The translations under genes and the position numbers were made by a program. Of a DNA stretch of 7,995 nt, positions 7,102 to 7,995 are shown piece after piece. The notes under the pieces were generated by a model. The model worked only from the letters and a program-made list of their open reading frames with translations. It ran no database searches and was not told the origin of the DNA. The stretch lies in the NCBI GenBank assembly GCA_030740135.1, contig JASLXW010000174.1:1-7995 (forward strand). The letters run 5' to 3'. The stretch's first letter is position 1; each line of letters begins with the position of its first letter. Origin of the DNA: Nitrospinota bacterium (lineage in GTDB: Bacteria > UBA8248 > JACPRG01).

Positions 7102-7995
7102 ATGAAATCGCCTTTCGCCTGGAAGATCGGGCTCATTGTCCTTGTGCTGGCCGCTTCGCTCTGGTACGCCCTGCCCCTGAACAAGACCATCAAGCTGGGA
7201 CTGGACCTCCAGGGCGGGATGCACCTCGTCCTCGAAGTCGAAGCCGAAAAAGCCATCGAAGGTTCCATGGAGCGCGCCTTCGGCGAGATCCGCGGCCGGT
7301 TGAACCGAAAGGGCGTGAAGTACGTGAATTTCTCGCGCGAGGGCGACATCCTGAAGGTTACGCTGCCGGAGAAGAGGGACGTCCGGAAAGTTTCGACCCT
7401 GGTTCAGGACTTCGCCGACCTCCGGATGAAGCGCGAAAAGGGGAACACCCACCTCATCGAGATGGCCCCCGCGGCCAAGACCCGGGTGAAAGACCTGGCC
7501 GTCCGCCAGGCGCTCGAGACCATGCGAAACCGGATTGACCAGTTCGGCGTGGCCGAGCCCAGCCTCATCCGGCAGGGGAACCGGCGGCTGGTCATCCAGC
7601 TTCCGGGCGTCAAAGACCCGGAGCGGGCCAAGCGCCTCATCGGCCGCACGGCCCTGCTGGAGTTCAAGCTGGTGGACGAGCAAAACAGCGTCGACGAGGC
7701 GCTCACCGGCCGCGTCCCGCCCGGCAGCGAGATCCTCTACCAGCCGATCATCAACCGGAAAACCCGCAAGGAAGAACGCCGGACCCCCTTCCTGGTCAAG
7801 CGCCGGACCGTTTTGACGGGGAATTCCCTGGTGGACGCGCGCGTGGAATTCGGCCAGTTCAACCAGCCCCGGGTTTCCGTCCGATTCGACGGCCGGGGGT
7901 CGCGGATCTTCGACCGGATCACCGCCCTCCCGTGCACCGTCGGTCACGAATTCCGAATTGTGCGCCGTGTCATCCGGCATTCCGCCGGCGCATTT
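7102..7995 (+). CDS. secD: Protein translocase subunit SecD, 3' partial
   Basis: SecD, with SecF, uses the proton-motive force to help pull exported proteins across the inner membrane. From ATG 7102 the frame is open to the window end (298 residues of a protein that usually has more than 400). A first membrane helix at about 9-24 leads into LPLNKTIKLGLDLQGGMHLVLEV (25-47), the family N-terminus. The periplasmic P1 region contains MRNRIDQFGVAEPSLIRQG (141-159), RRLVIQLPGV (161-170), a TALLEFKLV stretch (183-191), LTGNSLVDARVEF (238-250) and VSVRFDGRGSRIF (258-270). After Thr274 (base 7923) the match to the family becomes poor. The expected stretch of the form VG..LAIVLDG.V.SAP is only faintly visible as VGHEFRIV...SA. 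The start lacks a strong ribosome binding site but fits the family. Transmembrane helices 2-6 would lie beyond the window. Confidence 0.92.
   Translation, partial: MKSPFAWKIGLIVLVLAASLWYALPLNKTIKLGLDLQGGMHLVLEVEAEKAIEGSMERAFGEIRGRLNRKGVKYVNFSREGDILKVTLPEKRDVRKVSTLVQDFADLRMKREKGNTHLIEMAPAAKTRVKDLAVRQALETMRNRIDQFGVAEPSLIRQGNRRLVIQLPGVKDPERAKRLIGRTALLEFKLVDEQNSVDEALTGRVPPGSEILYQPIINRKTRKEERRTPFLVKRRTVLTGNSLVDARVEFGQFNQPRVSVRFDGRGSRIFDRITALPCTVGHEFRIVRRVIRHSAGAF

Overview
The window is a GC-rich (about two thirds G+C by eye) stretch of a bacterial chromosome in which every supported gene lies on the plus strand. It carries core housekeeping genes in two blocks. The long minus-strand open frames are composition shadows of these genes. 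The order DUF2232 membrane protein - rplI - dnaB - alr, then an MlaF-type ABC ATPase, then tgt - yajC - secD, resembles arrangements known in Desulfobacterota ('Deltaproteobacteria') and related Gram-negative lineages. The MlaF-type ATPase points to an outer membrane. I cannot fix the phylum from the sequence alone.

Block 1 (3-5220) runs with short gaps: the 3' part of a DUF2232/YybS-like polytopic membrane protein, ribosomal protein bL9 (rplI) with an unusual acidic repeat-bearing tail, replicative helicase DnaB, alanine racemase Alr, and MlaF. The functions cover translation, replication, peptidoglycan precursor supply and envelope lipid transport. The partners expected beside MlaF (the permease MlaE and the MCE protein MlaD) are absent here.

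Block 2 (5246-7995) holds tgt (queuosine modification of tRNA), yajC and a secD cut by the window end, the familiar tgt-yajC-secD cluster joining tRNA modification to the Sec translocon accessory complex. A TTGACA-containing promoter candidate with a short structured leader lies between tgt and yajC.

The 210-base gap between yajC and secD is the most unusual stretch. It contains at least three strong stem-loops, two of which look like intrinsic terminators, plus a further inverted repeat ending in a T run. That is unexpected between genes normally co-transcribed, and it suggests either attenuation or a separate secD transcription unit. The last roughly 70 bases of secD match the family poorly, which may reflect the end of a contig. 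I see no mobile element, CRISPR array, tRNA, rRNA or defence system, and no clearly new multi-gene system.
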